From positions 1 through 9,729 of the forward strand of contig JAKSPW010000032.1 in NCBI GenBank assembly GCA_024404435.1: 9,729 nucleotides of DNA, given 5' to 3'. The stretch is from Clostridia bacterium. Lineage in GTDB: Bacteria; Bacillota; Clostridia; Oscillospirales; CAG-272. Below the pieces are notes generated by a model that had not been told where the DNA came from, made no database searches, and saw only the letters and a list, made by a program, of their open reading frames with translations. The translations under genes and the position numbers were made by a program. This document shows positions 6,357 through 9,729 of this stretch, in pieces; position 1 is the first letter of the stretch; each line of letters opens with the position of its first letter.

Positions 6357-9089
6357 TCAGAGAAGCTCGTCCTCTCTTTTGAGTACCATTTCCATATACT
6401 GCTCCTTCGTGATGAGCACCTCACGCGGCTTCTGTCCCTCGGGTGCGCTCACGTATCCGAGCTGTTCCATCCTGTCGATGAGCTTTGCGGCTCTGCCGTA
6501 GCCGAGAGAAAGTCTGCGCTGGATGAGGGAAGTCGAGATCTTTCCGCTGTTCACGGCAAGCTCGAGAGCCTGCTTCAGCATCGGGTCCTCGTCTCCGCCG
6601 CCGGCTTCCGCGCCGCCCGACGGTGTTCCCTTCTTGCCCATTCCGCACCTTTCCGCCTCGCGCTCGATCTGTTCCATGACCTCGTCGGAATAAGTGACGT
6701 CAGCTTCCGAGTTCTTTGCCTTGATAAAGGTCACGACCTTCTCAACGTCCTCTTCGGAAACGTACGAGCCCTGAACTCTGATAGGCTTCGGTGCGCCGAC
6801 GGGCGCAAAGAGCATATCACCTCTGCCGACGAGCGCCTCGGCGCCCGCACGGTCGATTATCGTACGCGAGTCTACCTGAGAGGCGACCTTGCATGCGATA
6901 CGGGACGGGATGTTCGCCTTGATGAGGCCCGTGATGACGTCAACGGACGGTCTCTGCGTACCGATGATTATGTGCATTCCCGCGGCTCTGCCCTTCTGCA
7001 TGAGACGGCAGATCGAATCCTCGACGTCGTCGGGAGCCGTCATCATGAGATCGGCAAGCTCGTCGATGATGATGACGATATAGGGCAGATATTCGTATTC
7101 GGGATCTTTCTTCGTGATCTTGTTATATGAGTTCACGTCGCGGACTCCGACCGAGCCGATGAGTCCGAAGCGTCTCTCCATCTCGGAGACTGCCCACGAG
7201 AGCGAGCCCGCCGCCTTCTTCGCCTCGCTCACGACGGGAACGAGAAGATGCGGGATGCCGTTGTAGATCGTAAACTCGACCTGCTTCGGGTCGATGAGGA
7301 TGAGCTTGACTTCGTCCGGCTTCGCGTTGTAGAGGATGCTGACGATGAGGCTGTTGATGCAGACGGATTTACCCATGCCGGTAGCACCCGCGACGAGCAG
7401 ATGCGGCATCTTGGCGACGTCGAGGAAGACGGGATCGCCTCCGACGTCCTCGCCGAGAGCACACTGCAGCTTCGACTGCGAGCCCGTGAATTTCGGGTCC
7501 TCGAGAAGCGTTCTGAGGTGCACGGTCGAGCTCTTCTTGTTCGGTACCTCGATACCGACCGCTGCCTTGCCGGGGATCGGTGCCTCGACTCTGATGCCCG
7601 TCGTCGCAAGACTGAGAGCGATGTCGTCGACGAGGTTCGTGATCGAGCGGACTCTCGTGCCCGCCTCGGGCATGAGCTCGTAGCGCGTGATTGTGGGGCC
7701 GCGCGAGACGTTCTCGATCTTCGCCTTTACGTTGAAGCTGCGGAGCGTCTCAACGAGCTTGACGGCGTTGTCGTGGAGCTCGTCTCTTATATTGTCGTCA
7801 CGTCTCTCCGTGTCCTCGGTGAGAAGACTGATCGGCGGGAAGACGTATTCCTTCTTTTCGGGTGCGGGAGGTGTCGCGGGTTTCGTTTCGGCGACGGGTT
7901 CACGGGAGATATTCAATTCTCCCGAGCTCTCGCCGTCCGTCAGATATGCCGCGGAAAGCTTGTCGAAGAGATCCGCGTCCTCGGGATTCACGAAGATCTT
8001 TTTAAGGTCTACGTTTTCCGTCACGACGTCGGAGGCGACCTCGGAGTTGACGGCGGAGATTATCTCGTCGTACTTACCCTTCTGACTGTCATCTGTATTC
8101 TCGGCGGGCGCATCCGTTTTACCGTTCTCTTCCTTTGCCATGCGCGTTTTTGTACGGCGCATCGCCTCGTCGAAGAGTCTCTCGTCGATCTGCTCCTGCG
8201 TTTCGGCGGGCTTTTCCTCCTCTGCGGGGACGGCGGATACGTCCTCTCCGTCTATAGGAACGTCCGTATCGAATTTCTTTTTCTTTTTGAAGCGGAACTT
8301 CTGAGGCTCTGCCTTATCGGTCACGGAGACGGGCGGATCGACTATTTTGAGCTGCTCCTCTCTTTCACGCTGGAGTCTCTTTTCTCTCAGATATCTTTCT
8401 CTCTCTTCAGCCTCTTTCTGAGACTGCTCGTATTTCTCGGCGCGTCTTTCCTCTGCCTTCTTGTGAGAGACCTTCAGCTTGTATCTGATGAGTATCCACA
8501 GTCCGCGCGGCGTGATGCCGAAAACGGAAAGAACTGCGACGAACATGACGGCGATAAGAATGACTACCGTGCCCGCCTTGCCGAAGCAGGTGCGGAGAAG
8601 ATGACCGATAAATCCTCCGACTGCGCCGCCGCCGTTGCCGTTCGCGCCCGCCTTGTAGTGTACGGCGAGGCTGAACGTATCCGCTCCTCCGTCAAAGATG
8701 TGGAAAAGCGCGGAAATGCAGGCGTACAGCGTCGTGAACGAGATCACCTTTCCGCGCAGGGTCCCGTTGCTGTCCACGCTCGCGCTTACTATCGGCACGA
8801 GGATGAACACGGGAAGCGCGTAGGCGACGAATCCGTTCATTCCGAGGAAAAACTTCTTCATGAAGCCGCCGACGACACCGATGTCGTCGCCCGCGAAAAG
8901 GCAGACTCCGACAAGGATCGCGATGACTATCATCAGATAGGGCGCGTACTGAGTCGCGAAGCGGCTCTCGCGCGGCTTTTCCGTTTTCACCGTCTTTGAG
9001 CTTTTTGCCGTCTGTCTCGTCGGTTTTTTCGCCGCGGTCTTTCTTGCGGGACTGCGGGAAGCGGTCTTCTTTTTTGTGTTTCCTGCCAT
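6357..9089 (-). CDS. ftsK: FtsK/SpoIIIE-family DNA translocase
   Basis: This is a hexameric ATP-driven DNA pump that moves chromosome ends across the closing septum; in spore formers the same family (SpoIIIE) fills the forespore. The 910-residue product has a Lys/Arg/Ala-rich N-terminus (1-45) and membrane segments near 50-66, 86-104, 115-132 and 172-190. A charged, probably coiled-coil stretch follows (205-250), then a variable acidic linker to about 410. The motor has GATGMGKS (568-575, Walker A), IVIIIDELAD (671-680, Walker B) and MQKGRAAGMHIIIGTQRPS (697-715). The C-terminal gamma winged helix (about 836-895, ISTSLIQRRLSLGYGRAAKLIDRME) reads DNA polarity sequences. The ATG at 9089 has GGAG at 5 nt spacing. 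It is the first gene of the six-gene operon. Sequence alone does not separate FtsK from SpoIIIE here. A 583-codon open frame on the opposite strand is a shadow. Confidence 0.97.
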   Translation of the reverse strand: MAGNTKKKTASRSPARKTAAKKPTRQTAKSSKTVKTEKPRESRFATQYAPYLMIVIAILVGVCLFAGDDIGVVGGFMKKFFLGMNGFVAYALPVFILVPIVSASVDSNGTLRGKVISFTTLYACISALFHIFDGGADTFSLAVHYKAGANGNGGGAVGGFIGHLLRTCFGKAGTVVILIAVMFVAVLSVFGITPRGLWILIRYKLKVSHKKAEERRAEKYEQSQKEAEERERYLREKRLQREREEQLKIVDPPVSVTDKAEPQKFRFKKKKKFDTDVPIDGEDVSAVPAEEEKPAETQEQIDERLFDEAMRRTKTRMAKEENGKTDAPAENTDDSQKGKYDEIISAVNSEVASDVVTENVDLKKIFVNPEDADLFDKLSAAYLTDGESSGELNISREPVAETKPATPPAPEKKEYVFPPISLLTEDTERRDDNIRDELHDNAVKLVETLRSFNVKAKIENVSRGPTITRYELMPEAGTRVRSITNLVDDIALSLATTGIRVEAPIPGKAAVGIEVPNKKSSTVHLRTLLEDPKFTGSQSKLQCALGEDVGGDPVFLDVAKMPHLLVAGATGMGKSVCINSLIVSILYNAKPDEVKLILIDPKQVEFTIYNGIPHLLVPVVSEAKKAAGSLSWAVSEMERRFGLIGSVGVRDVNSYNKITKKDPEYEYLPYIVIIIDELADLMMTAPDDVEDSICRLMQKGRAAGMHIIIGTQRPSVDVITGLIKANIPSRIACKVASQVDSRTIIDRAGAEALVGRGDMLFAPVGAPKPIRVQGSYVSEEDVEKVVTFIKAKNSEADVTYSDEVMEQIEREAERCGMGKKGTPSGGAEAGGGDEDPMLKQALELAVNSGKISTSLIQRRLSLGYGRAAKLIDRMEQLGYVSAPEGQKPREVLITKEQYMEMVLKREDELL

Positions 9090-9206
9090 TTTTTCTCCAA
9101 TTCCGTGAAGGCTCCCCTCTCGGGGGACTAATCTTCTTTTACTCAGTCAATACTCTGTTTCAGGGCGAAACTTCAAATTCCGCCTACTTCTCGTTATAGC
9201 TATACA
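9090..9206 (-). promoter_or_regulatory. ftsK 5' leader with two small hairpins
   Basis: The predicted ftsK transcript starts near 9206 and has a leader of about 117 nt. On the transcript it contains GTTTC-GCCCT-GAAAC (9171-9157) and TCCCC-CGAGA-GGGGA (9127-9113), the second ending about 14 nt before the GGAG ribosome binding site at 9098-9095. Neither hairpin is followed by a U-run, so they are not obvious terminators. I recognise no riboswitch family. Confidence 0.35.
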
Positions 9207-9220
9207 TTATACATTATAGC
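9199..9220. repeat. Inverted and direct repeats over the ftsK -10
   Basis: GCTATA at 9199-9204 and TATAGC at 9215-9220 form a perfect 6-bp inverted repeat with a 10-nt spacer. Within it, TATACAT is repeated in tandem (9201-9207 and 9208-9214), and a separate 10-bp palindrome, TATAGCTATA, lies at 9195-9204. The right arm coincides with the ftsK -10 element. This could be an operator, but AT-rich promoter sequence often gives such repeats by chance. Confidence 0.4.
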
Positions 9221-9241
9221 AGAAACAAATGATTTTTTCAA
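9213..9241 (-). promoter_or_regulatory. Sigma-A-type promoter for the ftsK-mltG operon
   Basis: On the minus strand this is TTGAAA (9241-9236), a 17-nt spacer, then TATAAT (9218-9213) with a TG-C extension. The -10 context CTGCTATAAT is identical to that of the nfo promoter. It is the only strong promoter I see for the six downstream genes. The predicted start of transcription is near 9206. Confidence 0.8.
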
Positions 9242-9286
9242 GTAGAGGCACGATAAATCCGAAAAAAGAAGCAGAAAGGAGTCCGA

Positions 9287-9688
9287 ATGGATCTGCGGGA
9301 CCTGTTCAAAGATAAAGTAAAACTCGCCGTATTTGCCGCAGGCTCGCTTGCCGCGGGAGTCCTCAACGGACTGATCGGCACGGGAGGCGGGATCATCCTC
9401 ACCTACGTTTTCTCGTTAGTGCTCGTCGGGAACGGGTACACGTCGAAGGACGTTTTCGTTACGGCGATGGCGGCGATACTGCCGATCTCGGTTTTCTCGC
9501 TCGTGTCCTGCCGCGCGGAAGTATTGCGGGACGCGTCGTTCGTCATCCCGACCGTTACGGCAGCCGCTGCGGGAGGCATCACCGGTGCCGTTATCGGAAC
9601 GAAGGTGAAAGCAGTCTTTCTCGAAAGGCTCTTCTCCGCCCTCGTCATCTGGGCGGGAATAAACATGATAGCCGGAGGAATAAGATGA
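9287..9688 (+). CDS. Half-length TauE/SafE-family membrane protein (first of a pair)
   Basis: This 133-residue membrane protein matches one half of the TauE/SafE permease family, which exports sulfite, sulfoacetate and related anions and is normally about 250 residues with an internal duplication. The family signature GVLNGLIGTGGGIIL (24-38) is clear. About four membrane segments lie near 12-46, 57-75, 84-105 and 113-131, and the end (VIWAGINMIAGGI) matches the usual end of a repeat unit. AAGGAG sits 5 nt before the ATG at 9287. Its stop overlaps the start of the next gene (ATGA), so the two are translated together, and the partner may supply the other half. A weak promoter (TTCAAA 9172-9177, 17-nt spacer, TATAGC 9195-9200) may lie upstream. 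The substrate cannot be told from this. Confidence 0.85.
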   Translation: MDLRDLFKDKVKLAVFAAGSLAAGVLNGLIGTGGGIILTYVFSLVLVGNGYTSKDVFVTAMAAILPISVFSLVSCRAEVLRDASFVIPTVTAAAAGGITGAVIGTKVKAVFLERLFSALVIWAGINMIAGGIR

Positions 9689-9729
9689 GGGTAGCCGATA
9701 TTCTCGCGGCTTTTGCCGCCGCGACCCTC
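9685..9729 (+). CDS. Partial gene overlapping the TauE half-protein (N-terminus only)
   Basis: Fifteen codons (MRVADILAAFAAATL) are visible before the window ends. The ATG at 9685 overlaps the stop of the preceding gene by 4 nt and has a strong GGAGGAA ribosome binding site inside that gene (about 9674-9680). The start is hydrophobic and Ala-rich, as expected for a membrane protein. The likely identity, a second half-length TauE/SafE protein, rests on context only. Confidence 0.6.
   Translation, partial: MRVADILAAFAAATL

Noticed and set aside
7248..8999. A 583-codon open frame on the plus strand inside ftsK.
   Set aside because: It lies wholly opposite a complete, motif-rich FtsK gene. Its product is an Arg/Asp/Val-rich sequence with no domain, and I see no ribosome binding site. 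Long antisense frames of this kind arise from biased codon use in the real gene.
9113..9127. The CCCC/GGGG hairpin as an intrinsic terminator or attenuator.
   Set aside because: No U-run follows it on the ftsK transcript, and there is no alternative pairing partner that I can see.

Overview
The window looks like a chromosomal housekeeping segment from a Gram-positive, clostridia-like bacterium (Bacillota). This is an inference from several things. The coding sequence is moderately GC-rich while the intergenic promoters are AT-rich. The promoters are near-consensus sigma-A type with extended -10 elements, and most genes have strong purine-rich ribosome binding sites. The gene content is GatA-type tRNA-dependent amidation, endonuclease IV, a YihY/BrkB membrane protein, a YceG/MltG transglycosylase, FtsK/SpoIIIE, a CPBP protease and a short TauE/SafE half-protein. 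No taxonomic marker such as rRNA is present, so the placement stops there. I see no insertion sequence, phage gene, CRISPR array, tRNA or rRNA.

Layout. (1) 1-1464, minus strand: nfo (DNA repair), then a small overlapping gene in the position where gatC would be expected, then the first 82 codons of gatA, which runs off the left edge. The three reading frames overlap, so they form one transcription unit from a promoter at 1464-1436. (2) 1388-2506, plus strand: a YihY/BrkB-family membrane protein with its own promoter, ending in a 12-bp perfect hairpin that also serves the opposing operon. (3) 9241-2508, minus strand: a six-gene operon in the order ftsK/spoIIIE, DJ-1/PfpI, 5-formyl-THF cyclo-ligase, CPBP intramembrane protease, mltG, and a small Cys-rich TIGR04076-like protein. 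Gaps between genes are 11 to 60 nt. (4) 9287-9729, plus strand: two overlapping short genes, the first a half-length TauE/SafE permease and the second cut by the window edge.

The large operon groups functions for the envelope and for division: chromosome pumping at the septum (FtsK), glycan-strand termination (MltG) and a membrane protease (CPBP). It also carries a folate-repair enzyme and a DJ-1-type stress protein. The nfo unit joins abasic-site repair to Gln-/Asn-tRNA formation. I found no convincing new multi-gene system. The points that deserve a second look are the face-to-face promoter pair at 1388-1464 with a dyad at its centre, the divergent protein in the gatC slot, the inverted repeat over the ftsK -10, and the split TauE pair. 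All sequence gaps without a gene are under 200 nt, and their contents are described in the entries.
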